DNA of 44,321 nucleotides from contig NZ_GG704781.1 of NCBI RefSeq assembly GCF_000160535.1, positions 654,098 through 698,418 on the forward strand, read 5' to 3'. A model generated the notes under the pieces. It was given only the letters and a program-made list of their open reading frames with translations. It searched no databases and had not been told where the DNA came from. This document shows positions 7,961 through 17,734 of this stretch, one piece after another. The position numbers were made by a program, and so were the translations under genes. This DNA is from Hallella bergensis DSM 17361 (GTDB lineage Bacteria > Bacteroidota > Bacteroidia > Bacteroidales > Bacteroidaceae). Positions within the stretch are counted from its first letter, which is position 1, and each line of letters opens with the position of its first letter.

Positions 7961-8983
7961 TTGATAGAGAAACATATTATTTTAGAGGATATTGACCCAG
8001 TTGTTTTCTATGGAATAAACAACGTGCATCTCCAGATGCTCAAATCCTTGTTCCCCCAGCTGCGCGTCATGGCACGCGATAATGTCATTAGGATCTTAGG
8101 CGACGAGGAGGACATTAGGAAAATAGAGGCTTGCATTGAAAACATGCGCAAGCATGTTCTGAAATACAATTCTATTTCGGACGAAGACATTCTGGATATT
8201 ATCAAAGGTCACAAAACCAAGGCTGATGCCGTAAAAGACGTCGTGGTCTTCAGCACCTCCGGCAAGCCTATCAAGGCACGCTCGGCCAATCAACAACTCC
8301 TCGTAGACGCTTTTGCGAAACAAGACATGATATTTGCTGTTGGGCCGGCCGGAACCGGAAAGACTTATCTCAGCATCGCCTTGGCAGTAAAAGCCCTGAA
8401 AGAGAAAAGTGCAAAAAAAATAATACTGAGCCGACCAGCTGTAGAGGCCGGCGAGAAATTAGGATTCCTGCCTGGAGACATGAAAGAGAAGATAGACCCC
8501 TATCTGCAGCCACTATACGACGCCTTGGAGGACATGATTCCATCATCCCGACTGCAGGACATGATGGATAAACGGATTATCCAAATAGCTCCCTTGGCAT
8601 TTATGAGAGGGCGAACCCTGAGCGATGCGATTATCATTCTTGATGAAGCACAGAACACGACTACAGCACAGATCAGAATGTTTCTCACCCGCATGGGGTG
8701 GAACTCGAAGATGGTCATCACCGGAGACATGACACAGATTGACCTTCCCCGCGAGCAGAAGAGCGGACTGAAGGAAGCCTTAGATATTCTGTCGGGAATC
8801 GAGGATATATCTTTTATCAAACTCACACAAAAAGATATTGTTCGTCACAAGCTCGTCACCAGCATTGTCAATGCCTACGAAGCCTACGACCGACAGAGGC
8901 AGAAAGAAGAGAAAGAGTATCGAAAATCTTCTCATGAAAGGCGGCATTCTCACCTTGAAGCCAATGACAGTACAGAAATTTAA
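7961..8983 (+). CDS. phoH: PhoH family ATPase
   Basis: A 340-residue PhoH-like protein. The N-terminal region (1-110) is the small RNA-binding-like domain of this family; the ATPase domain follows with Walker A GPAGTGKT (128-135) and Walker B LDEAQN (227-232). The C-terminal 35 residues are charged and basic. The family are cytoplasmic ATPases, thought to act in RNA metabolism, with no settled biochemical role. The start is a TTG at 7961; MIEKHIILEDIDP fits the usual N-terminus of Bacteroidales homologues and no upstream ATG is available. It heads a plus-strand run of housekeeping genes; purC follows 73 bases later. Confidence 0.93.
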   Translation: MIEKHIILEDIDPVVFYGINNVHLQMLKSLFPQLRVMARDNVIRILGDEEDIRKIEACIENMRKHVLKYNSISDEDILDIIKGHKTKADAVKDVVVFSTSGKPIKARSANQQLLVDAFAKQDMIFAVGPAGTGKTYLSIALAVKALKEKSAKKIILSRPAVEAGEKLGFLPGDMKEKIDPYLQPLYDALEDMIPSSRLQDMMDKRIIQIAPLAFMRGRTLSDAIIILDEAQNTTTAQIRMFLTRMGWNSKMVITGDMTQIDLPREQKSGLKEALDILSGIEDISFIKLTQKDIVRHKLVTSIVNAYEAYDRQRQKEEKEYRKSSHERRHSHLEANDSTEI

Positions 8984-9007
8984 AGTTTAACCATTTAATA
9001 ATAGGAG

Positions 9008-9046
9008 CCCCCCAAGCGTAGAGCATTCCTTGGATAAGGAACGGGG
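9008..9046 (+). promoter_or_regulatory. Stem-loop in the purC leader
   Basis: TTCCTT (9026-9031), loop GGAT, AAGGAA (9036-9041) form a tight 6-bp hairpin, and a C run at 9008-9013 can pair with GGGG at 9043-9046 to extend it. The structure ends 10 bases before the purC ATG and includes the only purine-rich ribosome-binding-like sequence, so it could influence translation. This is structural inference only. Confidence 0.35.
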
Positions 9047-9056
9047 AAAAGTGTTT

Positions 9057-10007
9057 ATGAAAGCATTAACAAAAACGGATTTCCATTTCGAAGGACAAAA
9101 GAGTGTTTACCACGGTAAAGTGCGCGACGTTTACAACATTGACGACGACCTTATCGTCATGGTAGCCACCGACCGCATCTCAGCATTTGATGTTGTGTTG
9201 CCTAAAGGTATACCTTTCAAAGGGCAAGTGCTCAACCAAATTGCAGCAAAATTTTTGGATGACACCAAGGATATTTGTCCGAATTGGAAACTTGCCACTC
9301 CCGACCCCATGGTAACCGTGGGAGTGAAATGCGAGGGATTTCGTGTTGAGATGATTATCCGGTCCATTCTCACGGGATCTGCTTGGAGAGCATACAAGGA
9401 CGGATGCCGAGAGCTTTGTGGCGTAAAGCTGCCTGAGGGCATGCGCGAAAACCAACGTTTTCCTGAGCCCATCATCACTCCGACAACAAAGGCTGACGAA
9501 GGGCACGACCTGAACATCTCGCGTGAGGAAATTATCTCGCAGGGAATTGTATCTGCCGAAGACTATGCCATCATAGAAGACTGGACCCGTAAACTGTTTG
9601 AACGCGGACAGGAAATCGCTGCCAAACATGGTCTGATCCTCGTAGATACCAAATATGAATTCGGAAAGAGTGGCGACCAGATATATCTGATCGACGAGAT
9701 ACACACTCCCGACTCAAGCCGGTATTTTTATGCAGACGGCTATGAAGATCGTTTCGAAAAAGGCGAACCACAAAAGCAACTCTCCAAGGAGTTTGTACGC
9801 CAATGGCTCATTGACCATAACTTTATGAACGAGCCCGGACAAACAATGCCCGAGATTACCGACGAGTATGCAGAGAGTGTTTCTGAAAGATATATCGAAC
9901 TCTACGAGCACATCACCGGAGAAAAGTTTAACAAGGCTGATGAAGAGGAAGATATCGCTGCGAGAATAGAGCGCAACGTTAAGGATTATCTTGCCAAACG
10001 CAAGTAA
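9057..10007 (+). CDS. purC: Phosphoribosylaminoimidazole-succinocarboxamide synthase
   Basis: A 316-residue SAICAR synthetase, which joins aspartate to CAIR with ATP in purine synthesis. The N-terminal [12 protein letters not shown] is the family's ATP-binding loop, followed by [32 protein letters not shown] near residue 220 belongs to the substrate site. The frame is open back to a TTG at 9030, but MKALTKTDF is the normal N-terminus and GGGGAAAAG precedes the ATG at 9057, so that start is chosen. A hairpin occupies the leader. The menaquinone methyltransferase gene starts 8 bases after its stop, so the two form an operon. Confidence 0.96.
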   Translation: MKALTKTDFHFEGQKSVYHGKVRDVYNIDDDLIVMVATDRISAFDVVLPKGIPFKGQVLNQIAAKFLDDTKDICPNWKLATPDPMVTVGVKCEGFRVEMIIRSILTGSAWRAYKDGCRELCGVKLPEGMRENQRFPEPIITPTTKADEGHDLNISREEIISQGIVSAEDYAIIEDWTRKLFERGQEIAAKHGLILVDTKYEFGKSGDQIYLIDEIHTPDSSRYFYADGYEDRFEKGEPQKQLSKEFVRQWLIDHNFMNEPGQTMPEITDEYAESVSERYIELYEHITGEKFNKADEEEDIAARIERNVKDYLAKRK

Positions 10008-10015
10008 AATTCTAT

Positions 10016-10750
10016 ATGTACCAGCAAGAAAAGATTAAACCATACGGCAGCAGTGGTGACAAGGGAAAGCTCGTAGAAAAAATGTTTGACAACATTGCCG
10101 ACAATTACGACACCCTAAACCACCGCCTGTCGTGGAATATAGACAAAGGATGGAGACGCAAGGCTATCAGGCAGCTGGAGGGTTTCCATCCTCAAGTTAT
10201 TCTCGACATTGCTACCGGAACCGGTGACTTTGCCATACAATCGGCATCATTGCTCAAACCTCAGAAAGTAATTGGGGCTGACATATCTGAGGGAATGATG
10301 GCCATAGGACGCAAGAAAGTGGAAGCTATGGGCATGGGGGATATGATTAGTTTTCAGAAGGAAGACTCACTCAACATGTCGTTTGCTGACAACACGTTCG
10401 ATGCCGTAACAGCGGCTTTCGGCATTCGCAATTTTCAAGACCTTGACAAAGGGCTCAGCGAAATGCACCGGGTGCTTAGGCCGGGAGGACACTTAAGCGT
10501 GGTGGAACTTACAACGCCTGTTAAATTTCCCATGAAACAGCTATATGCATTATACTCGCATACCATCCTCCCACTGTTTGCAAGTCTTTTTGCCAAAGAC
10601 AAGAGTGCCTATGAATATCTGACGGCCACCATTGAGGCATTCCCACAAGGCGAACAAATGATGGATATTTTGAGGAAAGCTGGATTTCAGGAAGTATCCT
10701 TCAAACGACTCACTTTTGGAATTTGTACGCTATATTTAGCTCAAAAATAA
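10016..10750 (+). CDS. menG: Demethylmenaquinone methyltransferase
   Basis: A 244-residue class I SAM-dependent methyltransferase of the UbiE/MenG family, catalysing the last step of menaquinone synthesis. SAM motif I is [10 protein letters not shown] (64-73); the family signatures [18 protein letters not shown] (33-50) and the segment [11 protein letters not shown] are present, as is the [14 protein letters not shown] strand. Bacteroidota make menaquinone rather than ubiquinone, so MenG is the better name than UbiE. It starts 8 bases after purC and is followed 50 bases later by aroE, whose pathway supplies chorismate for menaquinone. Confidence 0.95.
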   Translation: MYQQEKIKPYGSSGDKGKLVEKMFDNIADNYDTLNHRLSWNIDKGWRRKAIRQLEGFHPQVILDIATGTGDFAIQSASLLKPQKVIGADISEGMMAIGRKKVEAMGMGDMISFQKEDSLNMSFADNTFDAVTAAFGIRNFQDLDKGLSEMHRVLRPGGHLSVVELTTPVKFPMKQLYALYSHTILPLFASLFAKDKSAYEYLTATIEAFPQGEQMMDILRKAGFQEVSFKRLTFGICTLYLAQK

Positions 10751-10800
10751 TTGTTAACTACGTTTTATGTAGTTGAATGACAAACTAAATACAAAGTAAA

Positions 10801-11547
10801 ATGGACAAATATGGACTGATAGGTTATCCGCTGACGCATTCCTTCTCGATTGGATTTTTCAATGAGAAATTCAAGAGTGAGGGAATAGATGCCATCTACG
10901 AGAATTTTGAAATACCCTCCATAGAAGATTTCCCGGAAGTCGTGGACACAAATCCGAATCTGAAAGGCCTGAACGTCACTCTCCCCTATAAGGAAAGGGT
11001 TATAGCCTATCTTGACGTCCTAAGTCCGGAAGCACGTGCCATTGGAGCTGTGAATGTTATCAAAGTGAGTCATAAAGGCAAGGATACTCAATTAAAGGGG
11101 TACAACAGCGATGTCATCGGATTTACCAAAAGTATTGACCCCTTGATAAAACCCTACCATAAAAAGGCATTGATTCTCGGCACCGGCGGTGCGTCCAAAG
11201 CTATTGACTATGGACTTAAATCGCTTGGTTTGGAGACCGTGAAGGTGAGCCGCTATGAGCATGCGGACACCATACAATACGAAAATATCACAGCCGACAT
11301 TGTGAAAGAATACAATGTGATCGTGAACTGCACTCCCTGTGGCATGTATCCGAACGCTGACGAATACCCTAAACTGCCGTATGAGGCCATGGATTCAAAT
11401 AATCTATTATACGACCTGATATACAACCCAGACGAAACCCTGTTTATGAAAAAAGGCATGGAACATGGGGCTGTGGTGAAGAACGGACTGGAAATGCTGC
11501 TCCTGCAGGCCTTTGTCAGCTGGGAGTTTTGGAATAGTGAAGACTGA
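10801..11547 (+). CDS. aroE: Shikimate dehydrogenase
   Basis: A 248-residue enzyme, at the short end of the AroE family, that reduces 3-dehydroshikimate to shikimate with NADPH. Substrate-site residues are intact: the N-terminal YPLTHSFS, NVTLPYKE with catalytic Lys64, and GYNSDVIGF with Asp104. The nucleotide-binding loop is GTGGASKA (127-134). The C-terminus (NGLEMLLLQAFVSWEFW) is typical. It sits between menG and purM on the same strand with short gaps and is probably cotranscribed with them. Confidence 0.95.
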   Translation: MDKYGLIGYPLTHSFSIGFFNEKFKSEGIDAIYENFEIPSIEDFPEVVDTNPNLKGLNVTLPYKERVIAYLDVLSPEARAIGAVNVIKVSHKGKDTQLKGYNSDVIGFTKSIDPLIKPYHKKALILGTGGASKAIDYGLKSLGLETVKVSRYEHADTIQYENITADIVKEYNVIVNCTPCGMYPNADEYPKLPYEAMDSNNLLYDLIYNPDETLFMKKGMEHGAVVKNGLEMLLLQAFVSWEFWNSED

Positions 11548-11565
11548 TTTTAGATATCATCAATT

Positions 11566-12729
11566 ATGAACAACAGATATATGATGCGTGGCGTGAGTGC
11601 TGCCAAAGAGGACGTACACAAGGCCATCAAGAACATTGACAAGGGACTTTTTCCCCAGGCATTTTGTAAAATAATCCCCGACGTGCTGGGCGGCGACCCA
11701 GACTATTGTAACATCATGCATGCTGATGGTGCCGGAACCAAATCCTCGCTGGCCTATATGTATTGGAAAGAAACCGGCGATATAAGCGTGTGGAAAGGTA
11801 TCGCACAAGATGCCATTGTGATGAACACCGATGACTTGCTGTGCGTGGGTGCGGTGGATAATATTCTCGTTTCGAGCACCATAGGCCGGAACAAAATGCT
11901 GGTTCCCGGCGAGGTGATTAGTGCGATTATCAACGGTACTGATGAATTACTTGCACAAATGCGCGAAATGGGAATTGGGATATGGCCTACCGGCGGTGAG
12001 ACGGCCGACATGGGTGACCTTGTTCGAACAATCATCGTAGACTCCACTGTTACGTGCCGGATGAAGCGATCGGATGTGATCGACAATGCCAACATTCGCC
12101 CGGGCGATGTGATTGTAGGACTAAGCTCCACCGGACAAGCCTCTTACGAGAAACAGTATAACGGGGGTATGGGTAGCAATGGCTTGACCAGCGCCCGTCA
12201 TGATGTTTTTGCCAAGTATCTGGCAGAGAAATATCCTGAAAGCTATGACCATGCCGTGCCAGAGGAGTTAGTTTACAGCGGTCAGTACAAGCTTGGCGAC
12301 ATGATTGATGGCGTTACGCTTGATGCCGGACAACTCGTGCTCTCTCCCACCCGCACGTATGCTCCTGTTATTAAATGTATGCTTGATGAGCTTCGTCCTG
12401 AAATTCATGGCATGGTGCACTGTACGGGAGGAGCTCAGACCAAAGTACTGCATTTCGTGAATGAGAATTGCAAAGTGATCAAAGATAACATGTTCCCTGT
12501 GCCTCCATTGTTTAAGACCATCCACGACTGTTCGGGCACAGATTGGAAGGAAATGTACCAAGTGTTCAACATGGGACATCGCATGGAGATATACGTGCGT
12601 CCCGAGGTTGCAGAACAAGTAATATCCATCAGCAAGAGGTTTAATATTGATGCCCAAGTGGTGGGACGGATTGAGGAAGGAGAGCGCTCCCTGACCATCC
12701 AATCAGAATATGGGGAATTTAAATACTAA
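11566..12729 (+). CDS. purM: Phosphoribosylformylglycinamidine cyclo-ligase (Bacteroidota-type PurM)
   Basis: A 387-residue member of the PurM/AIR synthetase superfamily, longer than the ~345-residue proteobacterial enzyme and similar to the divergent form seen in Bacteroidota. It closes the imidazole ring of FGAM using ATP. Recognisable elements are the N-terminal ATP-loop segment (HADGAGTKSSLAYMYW), the DAIVMNTDDLLCVGA strand, the glycine-rich PTGGETADMGD and VIVGLSSTGQASY at the start of the C-terminal domain. It follows aroE by 18 bases. With purC it gives this run two purine steps. Confidence 0.92.
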   Translation: MNNRYMMRGVSAAKEDVHKAIKNIDKGLFPQAFCKIIPDVLGGDPDYCNIMHADGAGTKSSLAYMYWKETGDISVWKGIAQDAIVMNTDDLLCVGAVDNILVSSTIGRNKMLVPGEVISAIINGTDELLAQMREMGIGIWPTGGETADMGDLVRTIIVDSTVTCRMKRSDVIDNANIRPGDVIVGLSSTGQASYEKQYNGGMGSNGLTSARHDVFAKYLAEKYPESYDHAVPEELVYSGQYKLGDMIDGVTLDAGQLVLSPTRTYAPVIKCMLDELRPEIHGMVHCTGGAQTKVLHFVNENCKVIKDNMFPVPPLFKTIHDCSGTDWKEMYQVFNMGHRMEIYVRPEVAEQVISISKRFNIDAQVVGRIEEGERSLTIQSEYGEFKY

Positions 12730-12870
12730 GTAAAAGCTCTTCTGCTGTTCCAAGTAAGGATTATGTGATAATTCCGAAATAGAAAAACAAAAGAGGAGTT
12801 AAAAAGATAGGACACGGAGAACAGCACACCATATTCGAATGAAGATAACATAGATTTTTAAATAGTATTT

Positions 12871-13980
12871 ATGGCAGAGAATAATATATTAGAAAAACTT
12901 GACGGATTAGAGTCTCGCTTTGAGGAAGTAAAGACTCTTATTACCGACCCTTCAGTCATAGCCGACCAGAAACGATACGTCAAGCTCACAAAAGAATACA
13001 AAGACTTGAGCGACATCATGGATGCTCGTAAGAGATACATCGATTGTCTGAATGCCATCAAGGAGTCCAAGGATATAATGACTAACGAGAGCGATGCGGA
13101 CATGAAGGAGATGGCTCGCGAAGAGCTATCAATCAACGAAAGTCTGCAACCTCAACTCGAAGAGGAAATTAAAATGGCTCTCGTGCCCAAGGATCCGGAG
13201 GATGCAAAGAATGTACAAATGGAAATCCGTGCCGGTGCCGGAGGTGATGAGGCTGCACTCTTTGCCGGAGATCTATTTAACATGTACAAGAAATTCTGCG
13301 ACACAAAGGGGTGGTCTGTTAGCGTGACAAGCGTGTCAGAGGGTTCCGTAGGTGGATACAAGGAAATTGACTTTGCCGTGAGCGGTGACAATGTGTATGG
13401 CGTTCTCAAATACGAGAGCGGTGTGCATCGCGTGCAACGTGTGCCTGCTACCGAAACACAAGGTCGGATGCATACCTCTGCTGCAACCGTAGCGGTACTG
13501 CCTGAAGCTGACAAGTTTGAGGTTAACATCAACGAGGGAGACATCAAATGGGACACGTTCCGATCAAGCGGTGCCGGGGGGCAGAATGTCAACAAGGTGG
13601 AATCCGGAGTGCGCTTGCGCTATCCATGGAAAAATCCGAACACGGGTGAGGTGGAAGAGATCCTGATCGAATGTACAGAAACTCGGGATCAGCCCAAAAA
13701 CAAGGAACGTGCATTGAGCCGTCTCTACACCTATATTTATGACCACGAACGTTCCAAATATCTTAACGATATATCGAGCCGGCGCAAGAGCCTTGTATCT
13801 ACTGGCGATCGCAGTGCAAAGATACGCACCTACAACTTTCCCCAAGGGCGCATCACTGACCACCGCATCGGATACACCACGCATGATCTGCAGGGATTTC
13901 TGGGTGGTGATATTCAAGATATGATAGATCACCTCACCGTAGCTGAAAATGCAGAGAAACTTAAAGAAAACGAATTGTAA
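12871..13980 (+). CDS. prfA: Peptide chain release factor 1
   Basis: A 369-residue class I release factor reading UAA and UAG. The codon-recognition tripeptide PAT (PxT class, 192-194) identifies RF1 rather than RF2, and the GGQ catalytic motif is at 236-238 within [28 protein letters not shown] (122-134) is another conserved block. A 141-base gap after purM contains a distant inverted repeat (GCTGTTC/GAACAGC) but no recognisable terminator or full promoter. pyrF starts 2 bases after its stop, so the two are translationally linked. Confidence 0.97.
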   Translation: MAENNILEKLDGLESRFEEVKTLITDPSVIADQKRYVKLTKEYKDLSDIMDARKRYIDCLNAIKESKDIMTNESDADMKEMAREELSINESLQPQLEEEIKMALVPKDPEDAKNVQMEIRAGAGGDEAALFAGDLFNMYKKFCDTKGWSVSVTSVSEGSVGGYKEIDFAVSGDNVYGVLKYESGVHRVQRVPATETQGRMHTSAATVAVLPEADKFEVNINEGDIKWDTFRSSGAGGQNVNKVESGVRLRYPWKNPNTGEVEEILIECTETRDQPKNKERALSRLYTYIYDHERSKYLNDISSRRKSLVSTGDRSAKIRTYNFPQGRITDHRIGYTTHDLQGFLGGDIQDMIDHLTVAENAEKLKENEL

Positions 13981-13982
13981 AG

Positions 13983-14813
13983 ATGAACAAGCAACAATTA
14001 ATAGAACAAATACGGGTTAAGAAATCTTTTCTTTGTGTGGGACTCGATACCGACATCGAAAAGATTCCGGAGCATCTGCTTACAGAAGAAGACCCTGTCT
14101 TCGCCTTCAACCAACAAATTATTGATGCGACTGCACCCTATTGTGTGGCATACAAACCGAACCTGGCCTTTTATGAAAGCCTTGGCGTAAAAGGCATGAT
14201 AGCTTTTGAGCGAACCATCACCTATCTCAAGAAAAACTATCCCGAACATTTTATCATCGCTGATGCCAAACGTGGGGATATCGGCAACACGTCGTCAATG
14301 TATGCGCGCACATTCTTCAAAGAATACAACGTCGATGCCCTCACCATCGCTCCTTACATGGGGGAAGACAGCGTCAGCCCTTTTTTGGAGTACCCAGATA
14401 AGTGGGTAGTGTTACTTGCCCTCACATCCAACAAAGGATCTCACGACTTCCAGCTGACGGAAGACTGCAAAGGTGAACGCCTGTTCGAAAAAGTGATGCG
14501 CAAAAGCCAAGAATGGGCAACCACGGAAAATATGATGTATGTAGTAGGTGCTACTCAAGGAAAGATGTTGAAAGACATCAGGAAAATTGCGCCCAATCAC
14601 TTCCTGCTTGTCCCTGGCGTTGGTGCACAAGGGGGAAGTCTGCAAGAAGTCTGCAAATATGGAATGACGAAAAACTGTGGATTGCTGGTTAATTCAAGTC
14701 GCGGCATCATCTATGCAGGGCACGACAAAGACTTTGCAAAAGCTGCTGCCCAAAAAGCCAAGGAGCTTCAACAAGAAATGGCAATCGAACTGACAAATAT
14801 TGAAGAGCGATAA
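13983..14813 (+). CDS. pyrF: Orotidine 5'-phosphate decarboxylase (type 2)
   Basis: A 276-residue decarboxylase of the longer PyrF subfamily that makes UMP. The catalytic lysine is Lys96 in [13 protein letters not shown], where Asp94 and Asp99 complete the charged network. [14 protein letters not shown] near the N-terminus and VPGVGAQGG near residue 215 are subfamily hallmarks; the latter binds phosphate. It is coupled to prfA by a 2-base gap and ends with a clear hairpin terminator at 14830-14862. Other pyrimidine genes in the window are pyrBI at the left end and pyrH on the opposite strand. Confidence 0.97.
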   Translation: MNKQQLIEQIRVKKSFLCVGLDTDIEKIPEHLLTEEDPVFAFNQQIIDATAPYCVAYKPNLAFYESLGVKGMIAFERTITYLKKNYPEHFIIADAKRGDIGNTSSMYARTFFKEYNVDALTIAPYMGEDSVSPFLEYPDKWVVLLALTSNKGSHDFQLTEDCKGERLFEKVMRKSQEWATTENMMYVVGATQGKMLKDIRKIAPNHFLLVPGVGAQGGSLQEVCKYGMTKNCGLLVNSSRGIIYAGHDKDFAKAAAQKAKELQQEMAIELTNIEER

Positions 14814-14829
14814 AAAGTAATGCTATGAA

Positions 14830-14862
14830 CATGGACAAACTGTTGTTTGTCCATGGAGTTTT
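14830..14862 (+). terminator. Intrinsic terminator after pyrF
   Basis: Perfect 11-bp stem CATGGACAAAC / GTTTGTCCATG (14830-14840 and 14845-14855) with a TGTT loop and a five-base T run at 14858-14862. Confidence 0.85.
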
Positions 14863-14870
14863 TCACAGGT

Positions 14871-14908
14871 GATGTGGTGTTGGCTAATGCTTAGCCCAAC
14901 ACCACATC
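14871..14908 (-). terminator. Long hairpin spanning the stop codon of the ZIP gene
   Basis: GATGTGGTGTTGGCTAA (14871-14887), a 3-base loop and TTAGCCCAACACCACATC (14891-14908) pair over 17 bp with one bulged C. One arm is the last codons of the ZIP gene including its stop (14891-14893); the other lies just beyond. There is no strong T run, so termination efficiency is uncertain; it may instead protect the mRNA 3' end. Confidence 0.55.
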
Positions 14909-15673
14909 AAGCACCATCATCAATACAAAACCAATAGCAAAGCCAATGGTCGACCAGTTGGTATGTTTACCCTCTGATGCTTCGGGAATCAGCTCCTCTA
15001 TCACGACATAAATCATAGCTCCTGCAGCAAAAGACAGCAAATAAGGTAAGACAGGAGTCATCACAGAAGCCAGAAGAATCACCAAGATAGCCCCAATAGG
15101 TTCAACGACTCCACTCAACGTACCCATCACAAACGACTTCATCTTGCTACCACCCGCAGCTTTCATTGGCATGGAGATAATAGCTCCCTCGGGAATGTTC
15201 TGTATCGCAATACCTATCGCCAGCGACATGGCACCAGCAGCTGATATCCACTGCCCCTCTTGCAATGCTCCGGCAATGACAACACCCACCGCCATACCCT
15301 CAGGGAAGTTGTGTATCGTGACAGCCAACGATAACATCGTAACCTTGGACAAGTGAGCTCTGGGCCCCTCAGGAGTAGTATTACCCATGTGAAGGTGAGG
15401 CGTTACTGTGTCGAGTATCAATAGGAAGCCCATTCCGGCAAGTAATCCCACTGCTGCAGGCACTACCATCATCTTGCCCATATCCGCAGACATTTCCATC
15501 GACGGAATGATGAGTGACCAAACTGAGGCCGCCACCATTACACCCGATGCAAACCCCAGCAAGGCTTTCTGCAATAAGGGAGACATTTCATCTTTCATAA
15601 AAAAGACGAAAGCAGATCCCAGCATCGTACCCAAGAAGGGGATCATCAATGTTAATATCAGGCTATCCATCAT
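14891..15673 (-). CDS. ZIP family divalent metal transporter
   Basis: A 260-residue inner-membrane protein with about eight hydrophobic helices. The metal-binding motifs of ZIP helices 4 and 5 are clear: HNFPEGMAVG and IQNIPEGAIISMPM. The loop before them (about 90-100) has the histidine-containing stretch PHLHMG. The family imports zinc, iron or manganese into the cytoplasm; it is closest in layout to ZupT-type proteins, but substrate cannot be told from sequence. It is downstream of pyrH by 19 bases and is probably the last gene of the yraN-birA-pyrH unit. Its stop codon is buried in a hairpin. Confidence 0.92.
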   Translation of the reverse strand: MMDSLILTLMIPFLGTMLGSAFVFFMKDEMSPLLQKALLGFASGVMVAASVWSLIIPSMEMSADMGKMMVVPAAVGLLAGMGFLLILDTVTPHLHMGNTTPEGPRAHLSKVTMLSLAVTIHNFPEGMAVGVVIAGALQEGQWISAAGAMSLAIGIAIQNIPEGAIISMPMKAAGGSKMKSFVMGTLSGVVEPIGAILVILLASVMTPVLPYLLSFAAGAMIYVVIEELIPEASEGKHTNWSTIGFAIGFVLMMVLDVVLG

Positions 15674-15692
15674 GAGTTATACTTTACCTACC

Positions 15693-16403
15693 TCAATTGT
15701 GTACCAGCGTTCCTATTTCCTCACCGGCTATCACCTTTCCAAGGTTGCCAACAACATCCATGTTGAACACATAGATGGGCAGGTTATTATCCTGACACAT
15801 GCAAATCGCTGTTAGGTCCATAACTTTGAGTCCACGTTCCAACACTTCCTTATAAGTGATTTCGGAAAATTTAGTTGCAGAAGGATCTTTTTCTGGGTCA
15901 GCACTATACACCCCATCCACACGAGTTCCCTTGAGCATCACATCAGCCTCAATCTCAATGCCGCGAAGTGAACTGCCCGTATCAGTGGTGAAGTATGGAC
16001 TGCCCGTTCCGGCTGAGAAAATACAAACCCTGCCCTCCTCCATAGCCTCGATGGCTTTCCATTTGTTGTAGTACTCGCCAATAGGCTCCATACGTATAGC
16101 GGTCATGACCTTGTTTTTCACACCAATAACATCAAGTGCAGAGCTAAGAGCCAACGAATTGATTACTGTGGCACACATCCCCATTTGATCACCCTTCACA
16201 CGGTCAAAACCCTTTTGGCTTCCACTCAATCCGCGAAAGATGTTCCCGCCGCCAATCACAACACTGATTTGAACGCCCATGTCATGAACCTCCTTAATCT
16301 GGCAGGCATAATCATTTAATCTGTCCGCATCTATGCCATAGCCTTGATTACCCATAAGACTCTCACCCGAAAGTTTCAATAATATTCTTTTAAATCTTGC
16401 CAT
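15693..16403 (-). CDS. pyrH: Uridylate kinase
   Basis: A 236-residue UMP kinase of the amino-acid-kinase fold, making UDP from UMP. Motifs in order are the N-terminal LLKLSGESLMG (8-18), VVIGGGNIFRG (48-58), and the adenine and UMP site around TDTGSSLRGIEIEADVML followed by VDGVYSADP. Lys10 is the expected catalytic lysine. It sits 44 bases downstream of birA and 19 bases upstream of the ZIP gene on the same strand. No promoter box was found directly before it, so it is likely read from the yraN promoter. Confidence 0.97.
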   Translation of the reverse strand: MARFKRILLKLSGESLMGNQGYGIDADRLNDYACQIKEVHDMGVQISVVIGGGNIFRGLSGSQKGFDRVKGDQMGMCATVINSLALSSALDVIGVKNKVMTAIRMEPIGEYYNKWKAIEAMEEGRVCIFSAGTGSPYFTTDTGSSLRGIEIEADVMLKGTRVDGVYSADPEKDPSATKFSEITYKEVLERGLKVMDLTAICMCQDNNLPIYVFNMDVVGNLGKVIAGEEIGTLVHN

Positions 16404-16447
16404 TTTATTATTGTTTTATGTTATTTTCAATCTTGAAAACAAGTACA

Positions 16448-17239
16448 TCAGATCACATGTTCCACTTCTTTAAACCTGTATTCCCGAATCATTCCTGAGC
16501 GATCGCGCAGAATGAGGCACCCGTCATCCTCCACTTCAACAATGGCTGCCTCAAATTTCCCTTCCTTATCCTTGTATGGATGAAAACCGTGCGATCGATA
16601 AAGGCATGACGCATACGCAGCTGCGATTCCACTGTAGTTTCCGCTTTGACTGGCCTTCAGTAGTTCGTCAAAACGCTTCACAATCTCGTTAAGCAACTGA
16701 TCGCGATCAACTTCATGGCCAAGTATCTGACACAACGACACCGGATTAGGTGCATCGCTGTGAAACTCCCGCTGATTAACATTAAGTCCCACACCAATCA
16801 CACAATCCTTAAGACGACCGGCACTAATCCGGTTTTCAATGAGAATGCCACATATTTTCAAATCCTTGTAATATATGTCGTTAGGCCACTTGATTGTGAT
16901 ATGTTCCGTAAGCGAACTCAATGTATCCCTAATTGCCAAAGCAATGCATTTAGAAAGAACAAACTGCATGCGCACGGGTATCCACACCGGGTGACAAAAG
17001 ATGGAAAACAGAAGATTTTGTCCACGTTCACTTTCCCAACTGTTGTCCCCCTGTCCTCTTCCGGCAGTCTGGTAGTCGGTACTAACTACCACCATACGCG
17101 GATGAGAATTCTCATCCGACATGGCCTCGTCAAGATGATCCAGACCGTAACGATTGGTACTCTCCGTTTCATCCAATCGTATAAAACGGATGCCGTCATC
17201 CTCTTTTTTCTTTCTAAACAAGTAGCGGATTAAACGCAT
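16448..17239 (-). CDS. birA: Biotin--[acetyl-CoA-carboxylase] ligase
   Basis: A 263-residue biotin protein ligase. The biotinyl-adenylate loop is GRGQGDNSW (60-68) and the catalytic core has IKWPNDIYY (116-124) followed by KICGILIE. There is no N-terminal DNA-binding winged helix, so this is a monofunctional ligase that biotinylates carboxylase subunits and does not repress transcription. The short basic N-terminus (MRLIRYLFRKKK) is unusual but in frame. Its first codons overlap the end of yraN by 26 bases, which argues for cotranscription and translational coupling. Confidence 0.94.
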   Translation of the reverse strand: MRLIRYLFRKKKEDDGIRFIRLDETESTNRYGLDHLDEAMSDENSHPRMVVVSTDYQTAGRGQGDNSWESERGQNLLFSIFCHPVWIPVRMQFVLSKCIALAIRDTLSSLTEHITIKWPNDIYYKDLKICGILIENRISAGRLKDCVIGVGLNVNQREFHSDAPNPVSLCQILGHEVDRDQLLNEIVKRFDELLKASQSGNYSGIAAAYASCLYRSHGFHPYKDKEGKFEAAIVEVEDDGCLILRDRSGMIREYRFKEVEHVI

Positions 17240-17597
17240 CTTCTATATGATTAATATTAATGTCAGTGCTATTCGGAGTTCCCACGATAGCAATAATGTC
17301 AAAGCGGAGTTCCTCCACCACACCATTCATCTTAACATAATTGTCGGCAGCCCGCCCGATATGTCTGATCTTCCGGATGTCTACTGCATCTTCCGGATCG
17401 ACCAACTGTTCATAAGCGCGCGTCTTCACCTCTACAAACACAACCGTATGGCGGTCGGGAGATTTGCAGATAATGTCTATATCAACCTTACTCCGACCAT
17501 ATCTCCAGTCATGTTCCAAAAGGACATACCCTTGTTTCGTCAGGAAGTCAACTGCCCTTTCCTCCCCCCATTTGCCAAGGTCATTGTGCTCTGCCAT
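17214..17597 (-). CDS. YraN/UPF0102 family endonuclease-like protein
   Basis: A 127-residue protein of the UPF0102 family with the PD-(D/E)xK nuclease fold. The pattern GKWGEERAVDFL, then VDIDIICK and VVFVEVKTR, gives the Glu, Asp and ExK residues expected of the active site. The family is linked to DNA processing, but a defined role is lacking. The frame is open upstream to 17789, but the promoter at 17620-17651 lies within that extension and MAEHNDLGKWGEE is the normal N-terminus, so 17597 is the start. It heads the yraN-birA-pyrH-ZIP group and overlaps birA. Confidence 0.92.
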   Translation of the reverse strand: MAEHNDLGKWGEERAVDFLTKQGYVLLEHDWRYGRSKVDIDIICKSPDRHTVVFVEVKTRAYEQLVDPEDAVDIRKIRHIGRAADNYVKMNGVVEELRFDIIAIVGTPNSTDININHIEDAFNPLLV

Positions 17598-17619
17598 AAC
17601 GAGTATATTGTGTTCACTG

Positions 17620-17651
17620 CAAAAGTAGTCAATTTTATTCGATACTTCAAA
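17620..17651 (-). promoter_or_regulatory. Predicted yraN operon promoter
   Basis: On the minus strand: TTTG (17648-17651), 20 bases, TACTTTTG (17620-17627), an exact consensus match. Start near 17613, 16 bases before the yraN ATG. It faces the tadA promoter. Confidence 0.75.
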
Positions 17652-17661
17652 AGGAATGTCG

Positions 17662-17669
17662 TATTTTTG
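17662..17669 (+). promoter_or_regulatory. Predicted tadA -7 box
   Basis: TATTTTTG fits TAnnTTTG; the -33 region is poor (TTCG at 17638-17641). Divergent from the yraN promoter, with overlapping upstream regions. Leader would be about 59 bases. Confidence 0.45.
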
Positions 17670-17734
17670 TATGCAGATGAGAAACGCGGGGGAGGGCGCA
17701 AGACAATGCTCCCTACTCCATAGATTTTGATAAA

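Noticed and set aside
12744..12825. GCTGTTC/GAACAGC inverted repeat in the purM-prfA gap
   Set aside because: Only 7 bp with 68 bases between the arms; no T run or promoter context to support a function.
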